Positions 35,153-46,750 are shown, counted from the first letter of the stretch. The stretch: 64,000 nt of DNA from Atrina japonica (GCA_030159075.1 BROG01000072.1:950001-1014000), one strand, 5' to 3'. Numbers and translations: made by a program. The notes: generated by a model from the letters alone, not told the origin.

Positions 35153-35597
35153 CCTAAGAAATTGTCTAGTATGAAATAAGTCTGCACTTGTTTATTTGGG
35201 GGGTATTCTAAAGCATATATCAGTCTTTAATATTTGTTGAATGAGGATGAATAATGAATCTAACCAAACTTGTAAATATTTAAGTTTATATGTCTAAATC
35301 ATATACAGCATTCTCTTTGTGCTGTTCATAAATACAGAGGTTTTGATATCAATTTTTATGTTTTTTTTCATGGGCTTGATATTAGATTTTAAGATAAATG
35401 AAATTTAAATGTTGCTATCTCCTTGTGTATATAAGCAGTTCTAAGAATATTTCATTTTCGATTTATTGTCTATTTCAGTTGATCAGTTCCATCCATTAAA
35501 TCATAATTTCCGTACTTGAAGTTTTCATCTAGCATACTCTGAAGATGAATCATGGGAATTTTACCCAAAATAATGGAAAAGAAATATTGAAAATGAA

Positions 35598-35830
35598 TAC
35601 TGTATACCTGGACATTTTTGGCTCCCATTTACTTTTCGCTATTTTTGACCTTAGACGAGAGGGCAAATTTAAAATGAAAGCGAAATTTTCAAGCTAAACA
35701 ATTGAAACACAGACATACGTGTCATCCATGAGAGGATGGCTGTTACGGGCAAATTTAAAACAGGCTGAATATCTGTTCTGTCATAAAAAGGCAAAAATAA
35801 GCGGGTGAAAAAATGTCCAGGTATACAGTA
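35598..35830. mobile_element. MITE with perfect inverted ends
   Basis: A 233-bp element whose first 22 bases, starting TACTGTATACCTGGACATTT, are the exact reverse complement of its last 22. TA lies at each boundary. The interior has partly inverted GCGAAA/TTTTCGC blocks. No coding capacity. TA boundaries suggest a Tc1/mariner-type element. Confidence 0.93.
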
Positions 35831-36806
35831 ATCATTTGTACAACATATTAAATAATGAAATTTTCATTCTCTCGTGCAGTTTAACAAAGAGTACAATTTG
35901 ATCTACTGCAGGTGTTTGTTCAACACTAAGCTACATATACAATATGTCTACATAGTGACAGCAAACAAAAAAATCTGTGAAAAAACAATTAGGTATTGAT
36001 TAAAAATAAATAGAGTTTCCTCTATTGAAGTGATAAATAAGTTCTCCTGCATTCCTGGACCATTTCTGTCATTATAGCATAGTCAATGTTATGGTATTGG
36101 AAGAGGCTCCAGTTACATACATGAACACTGGGATTTAAAAGCTATAATCCCAATGTAGATACATCACAATACAACACAGAGACACTTCTTTTTCCATCAG
36201 CAAATTTGTAGCCAATCAATAAATAAATAATACATATCCTGCATTTCTGTTACAGAGGACACATATTTTGTTACACAGGCTATGTTGATTCACAAAATAC
36301 AGCTCTTTTTTATTCTAAGCTATTTACTATCCATAATGAAAATCAGTCCATGACAAAGAAAAACACAATCATCTTCAGTTATTGCTGCTTAACAAAAATA
36401 AACATTTATCATGATTCTACTGGATATTTGTGGTTTATGTGGAAATTACATTGTATCTTACATAAATATGTTGTGGCATATTTTGCAGTTAAACAGTGCA
36501 TGCTGTTTTTGGCGGTATTTATTATACACTGTTATTGGTAATGAGGGAATGGCACTTACATATGTACAGACATATAGGAGGGAATCTATAAAAGTAGCTT
36601 CTTGAAAACTGAATAATTATGGGATGATATTAGGTGTGTGTTTTAATGGACCTGTGGGCACTATGGTTTGTTGAACAGCTGAGTTTCATCTGACTCATCT
36701 AAACAATCATCGTGCAGTGAAAAAGCATTCTTTTTGGTTCGTTTTATTGTTTTATGATTTTTGTGTATTCAGTACAACCAGTTCAATTGTAAGAGTTAGA
36801 ATATCT
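35831..36806. other. AT-rich unique DNA
   Basis: Nothing recognised; overlapping 60-codon frames near 36350-36605 have no support. Confidence 0.4.
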
Positions 36807-36892
36807 TTAACTGATCAGCCCCTAAAAAAGACTCATCAGTAAATTTGTGTTTTGACCAGTCCAAGTGTGTAATTAGGTGTATATGGGATAAA
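36807..36892 (-). mobile_element. TTAA MITE (copy 8), decayed
   Basis: TTAACTGATCAGCCCCTAAA at the left and the core TTTTGACCAGTCCAAGTGTG. The right end is decayed. Confidence 0.7.
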
Positions 36893-36904
36893 TTAACAAT
36901 AAAA

Positions 36905-37030
36905 TTGAACCTGTCTTGAGGTACTGCTGTCATGAAAGAGCACCTGTCTTGTAAAAGCACAAATCAGAAATCAAATCTGTGGAAAATTCTTTCTATTGAC
37001 CACCTCTCATGGAAGACCATTACAAAATGT
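36905..37030. mobile_element. TA-flanked MITE fragment
   Basis: TTGAACCTGTCTTGAGGTAC, AAAGAGCACCTGTCTTGTAA and GACCACCTCTCATGGAAGAC match the CAGT-AACCT family. The 3' end is replaced by SINE-1 sequence. Confidence 0.6.
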
Positions 37031-37035
37031 AAGCT

Positions 37036-37130
37036 GGTTTCTCCTCCACCATTAAAAACTGACCGCCACCACATGGCTGAAACAATTGTTGAGTTTGGTG
37101 TGAAACACCAATAAAACAAAAAACAAAACC
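37036..37130 (+). mobile_element. SINE-1 3' fragment
   Basis: GGTTTCTCCTCCACCATTAA, AAACTGACCGCCACCACATG, CTGAAACAATTGTTGAG and GGTGTGAAACACCAATAAAA with an A/C tail. It is 5'-truncated. Confidence 0.85.
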
Positions 37131-37133
37131 ATT

Positions 37134-37680
37134 AACATAAAAATATAGGTAACCAGACGTGCGAGCCTGGACAACTCCACGTTAAACACTTTGGCTATAT
37201 CATTTGGCTAATGCAATTCTTCTATCTATTTGGCAATTCTCAATAAATAAATATCATATTTTGACTGTCCATCAAAAATGTGTGGCCTTGAATCTTCTAA
37301 ATTCGAAATTCTTCAAGCCGTTGTGACTCTGCTGCTGTGCCTCCCTCCCCACCTTGGACCCAGGGACCCTACTTACACCGGACAAGAGCCACGAGATACC
37401 GAAGAGCCAGCCGGTGATCAGCAAGAAGGCCCCTCCCATCCGGGAGCCGAGGGCCGACCAACCCAGGGAGAAGAGGACCCTAAACCGGCCAACGCCACTA
37501 ACAGATCCAGCGCTCAAACCTACTTCGTAGGGGAGAGCACGTGTAACAACTTACATCACGGTTGCACGTTAAACACAAGGAGCATCTCCGGAGCTACAGG
37601 GGTAGCCCCGGCATGTGGCAAGGGCTTTAAGTAGTCACGCAGCACGTAAAATCAACTCTGATTGATTGAACATAAAAATA
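37134..37680 (+). mobile_element. GC-rich retroposon with 12-bp target duplication
   Basis: AACATAAAAATA flanks both sides (37134-37145 and 37669-37680). The 523-bp insert is far more GC-rich than anything nearby and ends GCACGTAAAATCAACTCTG followed by (ATTG)2, a typical retroposon 3' tail. CACGTTAAACAC occurs near both ends. It contains a 118-codon + frame (37278-37634, rich in Pro, Glu and Gly) and an 81-codon - frame with a hydrophobic run. Neither resembles a known domain. It could be an uncharacterised SINE-like element or a retrocopied transcript. Confidence 0.8.
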
Positions 37681-38000
37681 AAAAACATAGTAAGTGTACT
37701 GAAAGATGTACTGTCTAAAAGGTAACAGACTCAAATGAATTAAAGACCTGCAATATGAGTTCCTGATGCATGACTGAAAAGTAGTTATTTGTTATTGAGT
37801 ATTTTACAAATCATTTGTTGTTGTTTACAGATGAGTAATTGTGTGTCTGAGTGTAATGAACCTATCATACACAAATATATATATATATAAAGTACTGCCA
37901 CACACTTACAGAACAAGCAGAGTGATGCAAGGTGATATAATTACCATTGCTCCTCTATATACAAAGGTGAAAAAGAGTGACACTCACGTCTATACCGTGA
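37681..38000. other. AT-rich unique DNA
   Basis: Nothing recognised beyond a short (TA)n run near 37878. Confidence 0.4.
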
Positions 38001-38091
38001 AATCTCATCACATTGTATTAAGACCACCAAACTGACAGACACTAAGTGGTCTGATTACTGAGGTGGTCTGTTAAGTGAGGATTCAAACTTT
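38000..38091. mobile_element. TA-flanked MITE fragment
   Basis: TGTATTAAGACCACCAAACT, AGTGGTCTGATTACTGAGG and TGGTCTGTTAAGTGAGGATT match the GAGGTGGTC subfamily. The 3' end abuts a TTAA MITE. Confidence 0.6.
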
Positions 38092-38191
38092 TTAAACCCA
38101 TTTACCCCTAAAGACACATTTGGACTGTTCTAAGTCATTGATTTACAAAATATGTTCTAAGTACATTGTTTTTCAGGGGTAGGTGAGTTAA
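38092..38191 (+). mobile_element. TTAA MITE (copy 9)
   Basis: TTAAACCCATTTACCCCTAA at the left and CAGGGGTAGGTGAGTTAA at the right, with core CATTTGGACTGTTCTAAG. A short internal expansion is present. Confidence 0.88.
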
Positions 38192-38389
38192 TATCTATAA
38201 AGACATTTTCAAGAGACAAAATATTTAAATGTTCTATCTTATATATGAGAGAATTCAACAACTTGACATGACTAAGTTTTGGCAAGGTTGCATTTTCAAA
38301 TGGAGAAGTTTATAGAGAATTTACATAACTAAACCATTTATTCATCAGGTTAAGTGGTAATCCATTTTCAAAATGGAACTTAACTTATC

Positions 38390-38431
38390 CACCCCTAAAA
38401 AGCAATGTGTCTTTAGGGGTAAATGGGTTAA
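38390..38431. mobile_element. TTAA MITE deletion form, 42 bp
   Basis: TTAACTTATCCACCCCTAAA and CTTTAGGGGTAAATGGGTTAA are joined by only a few bases. Both termini and both TTAA remain but the middle is lost. Confidence 0.8.
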
Positions 38432-39007
38432 TGATTTTCATTAGAAAGACCTTATAAATCTTTAGATATGATTGTATTATGTCATATACAATACACACAA
38501 ATGATTTGTGTATAAACTCCTGAAATATATGCCATATGTATATACAAAATACATCTATCCATGTACACTCAACATGCCTTCAATCTACAATGCACTACTA
38601 CCCAGAAGTAATGTTTAAGATTATGGAACTTGGCTGTTTCTGAAGTAGGTGAGACTAGTTTAAGTTTTGTAATGAAACATGTAAATTATTAACAACATGT
38701 AGATCAGAGAAAATCTTCACATGGAAACTTCATAAAAATACATATCAAACTCAATTTTGCACTCATTGTTCAAAATTTGGAATTGAAAGCAATTATTCCA
38801 AAACCACAACAAAAATTATTTTGCTATCAAGTGTATGTAATGGTTTCTGAAGAAACAGAGATCTCATCTCCACAAACAGAAATGGATTTGCCTTGCCAAT
38901 GTGTGATGCTTATGTAAATAGGATCAACAGAAGAATTATGTACATGTAATTAGGAAGCCTGTACTTCTTCTAAAATTAATATTTGTAGAGTTACAGGTAT
39001 TTACATG
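38432..39007. other. AT-rich unique DNA
   Basis: Nothing recognised. Confidence 0.4.
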
Positions 39008-39019
39008 TATATATATATA

Positions 39020-39062
<43 letters not shown>

Positions 39063-39092
39063 TATATATATATATACGTACTACATGTATGT

Positions 39093-39128
<36 letters not shown>
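39008..39128. repeat. (TA)n microsatellite, interrupted
   Basis: Alternating TA tracts broken by ACGTACTACATGTATGTACC. Open frames across it are artefacts. Confidence 0.95.
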
Positions 39129-39136
<8 letters not shown>

Positions 39137-40158
39137 ATGTAGATAAAGAAAGCTATTTTCACTTTGCCAAACAGAAATGTACAGAAATATAATTTTGGTA
39201 TTTATTTCAAGGTCATAAATATCTCTGCCCAACTTTATATATTAATGAAGATATTTTCAGCTACATAATACATTACAGATATGTGTGCTACTAACATTAA
39301 AAGCAGTGAATATTGTGATAAAAAATAGTTTACTATCAAAGTCAGTGAAGCTCATGTTGAGTTTACGTGAGGGGCCTCCACGCGAGAGTGGATAGAGTAC
39401 CATAGAGTATCTCTTGTCAGCATAATTTTCAGTCCAACCTAAAATATAAGTGGAAGGAATTTACATAATCACCATCAACAGGTACAAATGTAGGTGCAAC
39501 ACATTTAGATATGATAAAATAAGTTAAATGGTATATAAAGGCGTATTTTTTTCCTTTATGCAACGTTCAACATTTTTATGTGTTTTATTTTTATAAATTG
39601 GGTACATAAAGTTGAATCACAGTATTGTGAGTGACACTAATGTTTTAGCATTACAATTAGATGTATTTGATGGCATTGGAGAAAAATACCCAATTGACTG
39701 TTTTGCAGTTACCTGTAGGTATATTATACTGACCCTAATGTCCCAACATCTTGATGCTTGATGAAAATGACATAAAATGGCCCGGTTATAAACAGGTCTG
39801 TAGATGTTGATTCATATACTTCTGTATTCCAGTATACCTTTGGGTCTATAGATGTATCGATTCTTATATACCCAGGAATATTACATATTGCTGCAATTAT
39901 GATTTAACTACTAATCAATATTATCTCATTCCTGCCTTCGTCATTGAGTGTTATTATGTATATATATATACATATATAAAAAAAAATAATTTGGTAACAT
40001 ATCATTTCGATTAACAGAATCTCATTACTTTTTTGACGTTATTTTTGACGTCAGAGGATCACAAATATGTAAAGGATGATCTTAAAAATAACAAATTCTA
40101 CCTTAATGAAATTATTTACAGTACTCAGTATGATGTTTGTACTGTAAGTGTGTGGCAG
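39129..40158. other. AT-rich DNA with a SINE-head-like patch
   Basis: 39370-39440 reads AGGGGCCTCCACGCGAGAGT then GGATAGAGTACC, resembling a decayed SINE-1 head (GGGGCCTCTGTGGCTGAGTGG). Nothing else is recognised. Confidence 0.3.
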
Positions 40159-40560
<402 letters not shown>

Positions 40561-41473
40561 TGTATATATGTTATAGGATTCATTGTTATCTTCTTTCTAT
40601 GTGATAGTTAAGTGACTTACAACTGTATATTTTGAATCTTGCATGCCATCTCACTCAAGCACTCACTTGCTATCCTAAATGTATACATGTAGCTTCAAAA
40701 CAGCCAGAATAACATAATATAACTTAGCATAAACCATATCATTTGAATCAAAACAAATTTCAAGTTTTGGATCTCTCATAGTTTTGTGGAATCACAATTT
40801 ATGTTTTAGAAATTTAGATAGTTGAAATAGCACCTTTTTATTTTGACAGACATTTAGTTCTAGATTTAGGTAATGGGTTACACACCAGTTTGATCTTCAT
40901 CTTATAAAACCAACAGTTTGGACTGGATCGGAACATCAATACAAGTTTTAAGTTGCGCTATGAATTGTGAAGTGAAACACCTGACTCCATTATGCAACGG
41001 AAGTTAGGGTTTTTTATTTACTTAGAACAAATGCCAAAATTCATGAAAGGCATTAGGTAAACATTGAGAATATTTTCACCAAAAGCATGTTGGGAGCTGC
41101 ACTTGGTACAATACAATTGCAGATTCCTATGGGAATTGTTTTAACTTTAGGTCCATTTCATCAGTTTTGTAACATTAATGAAATCAGTTAGATTATATAT
41201 AAGAATAGGTATCCATGTAACATAAATTTTATAGATCCACATGGCTGTAAGTGGACTACTTCACAGAATTTCATTTAACTACATTTGTTATTTTTTTTAC
41301 AATGAAAAATTTCTTCTCTTTGAAACTGAAAAAATACTTTCCTACATCACTTTAAAATTTGATTTCCCAGTGAAGACACAGGAAGGTAAAAAAGGGATAG
41401 AGAATCTTAGACGTTTTGTCTGTATTAAATTCCGCCAGGTCAAAAAAGAGTTCACTAGACTCTACCATCAGGT
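40561..41473. other. AT-rich unique DNA
   Basis: Nothing recognised. The 79-codon frame at 41241 runs toward a tandem repeat and lacks support. Confidence 0.4.
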
Positions 41474-41735
41474 TATATGAATTGGACTACACCCAAATTG
41501 GACTATATCTGAGTTGGACTATACCAAAATGGACTATACTTGAATTGGATTACACACAAATTGGACTATACCTGAGTTGGACTATACCAAAATTGGACTA
41601 TACCTGAGTTGGACTATACCCAAATTGGACTATACTTAAGTTGGACTATACCCAAATTGTACTTTACCCAAATAGGACTATACCTGAGTTGGACTCTACC
41701 CGTTTTGGACTATACCCAAATTTGACAATAACTGA
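41474..41735. repeat. 16/32-bp minisatellite
   Basis: Alternating half-units TTGGACTATACCCAAA and TTGGACTATACCTGAG, about 16 half-units with increasing divergence to the right. Confidence 0.93.
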
Positions 41736-41850
41736 ATACCCGAAATGGCATAATTAGTTCATTACAAGATTTATTGTTTAGTATAGTTTTATACTGTATT
41801 GCTCCATATCACATTTTACCCCAGAATTAAAAAACATCAGTTTGACAGTA

Positions 41851-41995
41851 CAGTACTACCTGTCTTTTGAGACCAAAATCTGAAAGCCACTTGGTTAAAT
41901 GATTCTTTTAAAAAAACCTCTTTTGAGAGACCACTTATCTTGAGAGACCACATTTCCATGACAGATGAGGTGGTAGCTCAAGACAGGTTTTACTG
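41851..41995. mobile_element. TA-flanked MITE (CAGT-AACCT family)
   Basis: A 145-bp element with TA at 41849-41850 and 41996-41997. Starts CAGTACTACCTGTCTTTTGA and ends CAAGACAGGTTTTACTG. Internal GAGAGACCAC blocks match 3699-3842. Confidence 0.9.
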
Positions 41996-42330
41996 TACTA
42001 TCTAAAATGATAATATCTGGATTTCATTAATTATCATTTTAGGCACCACTTAATTTCTTCAGTAACAAACCAGATTTCAGAATATATTTGGCAGTGAAGT
42101 TACATAATTCTTATCAAATGGCAATTTGTTTCTAATATTCACCAGACAGAGATATATATTTTCTTAAATTCTAAGTTGATTGAAAACAGCAATATAACAA
42201 GAAGGTGTTGCATCTAGATAACGTACAGTGTTAGACAATGACACGTTGTACTATAACAACGATTTACAATGTATTTTGTAAAATAACATCAAAACTGATA
42301 CAAGGTCACAACAGAAGTATAATAAAGCTA

Positions 42331-42657
42331 CAGTTAAACTTATATTAAAGGTCACCTCTGTATAGAAGGCCCCCGTGTCTGACACCATAAAACTTGAGAA
42401 TAACTTAAGTCAAAATATTTTTCTAAATTTTGGCTAGTTCTGAAATCTGATTGGCTAAGAGGCAAGTTTGAGAATATTCTTAGTCTTAAGTAAATGCTTT
42501 AGTTTTATGATGTTGGCCCCAGCCTATAAAGGCCATTCAAACATAACTTTTATTAATTTGTTTTCAGTAATGAATATATTTCTTTATAAAGGCCACCTGT
42601 CTATATTGGCTACCTTTGCCTTTTCCCTTCAATGACTTTTATAGACAAGTTTGACTG
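42331..42657. mobile_element. TA-flanked MITE carrying a nested element
   Basis: TA at 42329-42330 and 42658-42659. Starts CAGTTAAACTTATATTAAAG and ends ATAGACAAGTTTGACTG. Compared with 12956-13137 it contains an extra block at about 42371-42530 with its own inverted ends (ATAAAACTTGAG and its inverse), listed separately. Confidence 0.88.
42371..42530. mobile_element. nested inverted-repeat element M4 (copy a)
   Basis: Ends CCATAAAACTTGAGAATAAC and TTAAGTAAATGCTTTAGTTT are approximate inverse complements. The interior TCTGATTGGCTAAGAGGC and TTTGAGAATATTCTTAG recur at 44340-44410. Non-coding. Confidence 0.7.
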
Positions 42658-42916
42658 TAGTGTGGATCAGTCAGAATTTTTTTTTTTTTGTTAGGAATGT
42701 TTTTTTATGAATATAGGGATCACACATTGAGGATCTATGGATGTTTTGGAAATACTAGCAGTATTAAATAGCTGTTTGCTGCATGGATTATATTGGTCTG
42801 TCGGTAAAATAGCTGTGGAATTTCAAGTTCTTCAACATCTGTTTGTTAGAAACATTTGACTGGTGGGTAACATGGCTAGCTGTTTTACTAGGATTGTTTT
42901 GGATATGGTTGTGTCT

Positions 42917-43006
42917 CAACTCATTCACCCCTAAAGACATTTTTGCACTGGTCTAAGTCATTGATATACAGAAGAGTTCATTGATTTTCAGGGGTTCATG
43001 AGTTAA
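42917..43006 (+). mobile_element. TTAA MITE (copy 10)
   Basis: CAACTCATTCACCCCTAAAG at the left and TCAGGGGTTCATGAGTTAA at the right, with core TGCACTGGTCTAAGTCATTG. Confidence 0.9.
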
Positions 43007-43964
43007 TGATGAACAGATCTTTCTGTGGACACAAGATGATAATGATACTTGTGATTGAATCTTCTCTTACTTTTCAGATATGATTTCTAGCTGTGTATAA
43101 AAATATTTATATTAGATGCAAAAATGTATACTAAAGAAATAAATGATTAGTTCTTGGCTGGTCTTTAGCCAGGTGAAAGGTATATCATATGTTCTGTTAA
43201 TGTATACATTTTTGTCCGTGGAGGCATGTACAGATCCATAAATTTAGAAAGGAAAATGAAGATAAACATCATTTTTATGACCAAGTTGAGGAGTCAGTTA
43301 GAGATATGCAGTGTGCGCTGTATAGGATACAAGTCTGCAGTTTGTAAAATGATAATTAGGTCTCAACTGTATGTGTTAACCTTCTTGCCTTGAAGATGTA
43401 CATATGAACATTTGTAACTGCCTGGTTCCAGTGTTTAGGAGTCTACAATTAAATTGAATACAAATGTACAGATACATTGTATCTAAAACGAAGAATTGGA
43501 TAAGACATCTTTTGGTTTTTCTGTCTGCTTTGTGGGAGAGAAAATTACAAAGAGGTTATCATATTGGTTAAGTATTCAAGGCAATATTAGGAATTAGATC
43601 TTTTGTTATAACCTTTGGTCTCAATTAAGGTCTTGACAAAACTTACAGAAGTAGTACATTTTGTAGTAGAACCTGTCCTGAAATAGATCTACTACCATGA
43701 CATTACTGGATATCATTTTGTTATTTGTAGAGTATTTACAGTCTAGATTGCCTCTTTCCCCATCTTGATATAAAGACGTATGTGAAGGTATATCATGCTC
43801 ACCCACTGCTATTCTATATATATTGGTTTTACCTGACAAGTGATCATAATTATACAAGTCAATTCAAAGGTCTTTGCTAAGTGACTATGAGATGACCTCT
43901 GCAATATCAGTAAATAACAATTTATGTCAGAAGCAAAGTTACCCTAACAATTAAATTTCTACAG
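43007..43964. other. AT-rich unique DNA
   Basis: Nothing recognised; a 78-codon minus frame at 43621-43857 has no supporting evidence. Confidence 0.4.
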
Positions 43965-44047
43965 TTAACCACTAAAGACACATTTGGATCGGTCAAAGTC
44001 TTTGATTTACAGAAGAGCCCATTGGTTTTCAGGGGTTGCTGAGTTAG
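43965..44047 (+). mobile_element. TTAA MITE (copy 11)
   Basis: TTAACCACTAAAGACACATT at the left (short deletion in the terminus) and TTCAGGGGTTGCTGAGTTAG at the right. Confidence 0.88.
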
Positions 44048-44295
44048 TGACAAAGAAATTATTTCAATACAAAACAGTATATTGATTAAAGGTACATGTA
44101 AAAAAAAAGGTATCTGATATTTTGTATGTTTTCGGTCAATAAAATATCTTAACACCTACAAGATTTGTTTTTTATATGCAGTTTTATTCTATGTATACAC
44201 CAATACATCAAAAAGGCAAACAAGCAGAGTTGGTAATAACAACAAGTCTGGTCTGACAAACATGTCCCGTTACAGAACAAATTCTGCCTGTTTTT

Positions 44296-44455
44296 ACCTT
44301 AAAATCACAAAAAGTTAGTTGAGCTTGAGTTCTAAGTAAATCTGGTGACTTTGGGCCTTGAACTCTGATTGGCTGAGCAGGCCAAATTGAGAATATTCTC
44401 AGACTTGAGTAGATTCTCATGTTTATGGTGCTGGATATGACACCAGGCCCAAATC
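44296..44455. mobile_element. inverted-repeat element M4 (copy b)
   Basis: Shares CTCTGATTGGCTGAGCAGG, AATTGAGAATATTCTCAGAC and the end CTCATGTTTATGGTG with the nested element at 42371. The opposite end is more eroded (AAAATCACAAAAAGTTAG). Confidence 0.65.
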
Positions 44456-44614
44456 TGTATGTTGAAAGTTGATAGTTTGACCACTGGTCTGTACCATACC
44501 TTATTTATACCTTTATAGTACATGTATTGAACATTATTTCACTAAACCATTGGTATGAGAATTATCGAATGCACCTTTGGTTGTAATACAGAAAGACCTC
44601 AACTCATGGGAAGC

Positions 44615-44676
44615 GTCTTTATTGTCTACCCCCAGGCATCTGCAGGTCTTTATTGTCTACCCCCAGGCATCTGCCA
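44615..44676. repeat. 31-bp tandem duplication
   Basis: Two copies of GTCTTTATTGTCTACCCCCA plus GGCATCTGCAG, 31 bases apart. Confidence 0.92.
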
Positions 44677-45364
44677 CGTTGTAGTCTATATAGGTCCAAG
44701 TAGGTCTGCAGGTGCTACATCTATAATTTGTAAGGTGTGCATGATAGTGAAAATAACAACAAGCAAACTAAACAAATATTAGTTGATTTGTTTTTGTTTT
44801 TTACTTTTTATAAAGTGATATCTTCCAACAGACTCCACTGAATGTCAATTTTTTTTTATAATCAGTTGTGGGGTTTCACAACAAAGCTGTCTGAACATGC
44901 TTCAATAGATGAAAAAATGCCTTTTCTTTTCTATACAGCCATGTATAAGAAGATAAATATAATTTTATACACCCAGCACCTTTATCATGTGTAGCTTATA
45001 ATTCCTAATAATCACCAAAAGAATTTTAATGGAAACCTGTTTAGCATTCTTCAACATGAGTTCAAATTCATTTGTTGAGGTCTTGCATGAAAGTGATTTC
45101 ATGATTAAACGTTGCATTTTGTATGGCATTATAGGAAGAATCTTGAGTGTTGTATTCTGTCAGAGCAAATTACCAAACAACATGAAACCTGCTAATGTTA
45201 GCCTAGTTCTAAAGGATAATAGATGCTTTGGAAGAGATATGAATGCATGTTTGAGAATTGATGATCTTGTCATGAAGCACTGCTTTTTTGTAATGCCTCA
45301 TTTGTCTCTGTCCCATGTTCTACATGTTTCAAAGAATGGCGGTTTATATATCTGCATTCTACAG
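44677..45364. other. AT-rich DNA with a 119-codon open frame
   Basis: The + frame 45029-45388 (starting METCLAFFNMSS) is the second longest outside repeats. No domain, signal or splice evidence supports it, and its end runs into a degenerate repeat. Chance or a decayed pseudogene are both possible. Confidence 0.3.
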
Positions 45365-46070
45365 ATATTGAGTTTCATATTGAAGTAAAGAATTATATGA
45401 AATAATGTTTGTCTGTTTGCCTATCAGTCAATCTATCCATCTTGATTGAGTTTTGTATTAAAGTAGAATTTGTAAAAAGTAATGTACTTCCGTTCACCTA
45501 TCTCTCAATCTATCTATATTGTTTTTTGTATTGAAATAAAAAATTCTATAAAGTATTATCTCTCCATTTGGCTGTCTGTCCATTCATCTATCTTGATTGA
45601 GTTTTTGTGTTTCATAATTAAAACATTATTTAAAATTCTGTCTTTCCTTTTGCCAATCTGTCAGTTCATCTATTTTGATTGTGTTACCTATAATTATATA
45701 AATTAACGTCTATCCATTTGACTGTCTGTACTTTAATCTATTTCACTGGGGCCTCTGTGGCTGAGTGGTAAGAGCATTGTGCGTTAAAACATGAAGTCTC
45801 TCACGTCTAATCAGAGCGGGCTTGAAACCCACTGAAACCTAAGCTGATTTTGAGAGAAAGTTTGCCAGTTTACACGTAGAAAGCCAGTGGTCTCTTCCTG
45901 GGTACATAATTAAAACTGGTTGTCTTGTCCACCTTTCGAAAATAAAAAATTGTTCAATGAGGTGTAAAGCATCATTAAAACAAAACAAATCTATTTCACA
46001 TGGGCTTCATAACAAAGTTAAACTAAATGTGAAATAATATTTGTCCATCTGTCTGTCCATATATTTCAAG
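45365..46070. repeat. degenerate tandem repeat, about 95 bp, split by a SINE
   Basis: About five to six imperfect units carrying a CTGTCTGTC-ATCTATC block, TTGATTGAGTTTTGTATT and AAAGTAGAATTTGTAAAAAG. The last units are separated by a SINE-1 insertion at 45747-45987. A further small duplication (AGCAGTAACAGTATGT) follows at about 46090 and 46150. Confidence 0.75.
45735..45999 (+). mobile_element. SINE-1, full length with 12-bp target duplication
   Basis: AATCTATTTCAC flanks both sides (45735-45746, 45988-45999). The 241-bp body starts TGGGGCCTCTGTGGCTGAG with the A-box region TGGCTGAGTGGTAAGAGCAT and the B-box region GGCTTGAAACCC. It continues AACCTAAGCTGATTTTGAG, GAGAAAGTTTGCCAGTTTAC, CAGTGGTCTCTTCCTGGGTA and AAAATTGTTCAATGAGGTG, and ends in an AAAC-rich tail. 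The best + strand reference copy. Confidence 0.95.
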
Positions 46071-46750
46071 ATTTTGGTTGATCTTTTCATAGCAGTAACA
46101 GTATGTAGTTTGAGTGCTTCCTTACATGTATTTGGCTGATCTCTACATGGCAGTAACAGTATGTTGTCTTTAGTGGTTTCTAATTTGGTGGCTCCCTATT
46201 TGTTTTGTTTTTCTGTTTTACCCATCACATTCATCTTGCATGTTCATTGATAGTGGAATCACTTAGATCAAGTCAATGATAATTCTTGCTACTTCCTGTA
46301 TCTCTCTGTAGTGTGTAGGCTTGTCATATCAGTGAAGAAAATCCGGATCATAATTAGCCTCCTTATAAACAAGTGCACATCAACAAACAGGAGCTGCCAA
46401 ACTGTAATAATTCAAGATCTCTTCTATTCTTTAACAGAGGACAGCTGCACCAAATCCACCTGTTAAAATTTTGATGACACCTCCGGCATTTTGGAAAGGT
46501 TACTCACACTTTTAGATTTTGCCAAAATAAATTTCATCTTTTTTAACTTTTTAGATGTATTTTGATTGGCATCCAAAAATTGACATCTTGGTGCATGTGG
46601 CAATAATGCAAAAAGAAATTGCTACTACATTTCTCAGTTTACATATTCACATATGTCCCTACTTAGTATAAAGTCATATTATCTTATCTTTTGATTTTAG
46701 CATTCATTTTGAATATAAGGTGCAAAATAATTTCATCAGAATATTAACTA
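46071..46750. other. AT-rich unique DNA
   Basis: Nothing recognised except the weak candidate exon at 46438-46498. Confidence 0.4.
46438..46498 (+). other. weak candidate internal exon, + strand
   Basis: The pyrimidine-rich acceptor CTCTTCTATTCTTTAACAG ends at 46437. A single open frame reads RTAAPNPPVKILMTPPAFWK up to the weak donor AAAG|GTTACT at 46499. The other two frames close quickly. The donor is poor and no protein is recognised. Confidence 0.2.

Noticed and set aside
37272..37517. 81-codon minus frame with a hydrophobic run as a membrane protein
   Set aside because: It lies inside a retroposed GC-rich element and mirrors the opposite frame; no family is recognised.
45029..45388. 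119-codon open frame as a gene
   Set aside because: No recognisable family or splice support, and it runs into a degenerate repeat.
45747..45830. Functional tRNA gene
   Set aside because: A and B boxes are present, but the sequence continues into a SINE body with a retroposon tail and target duplication.
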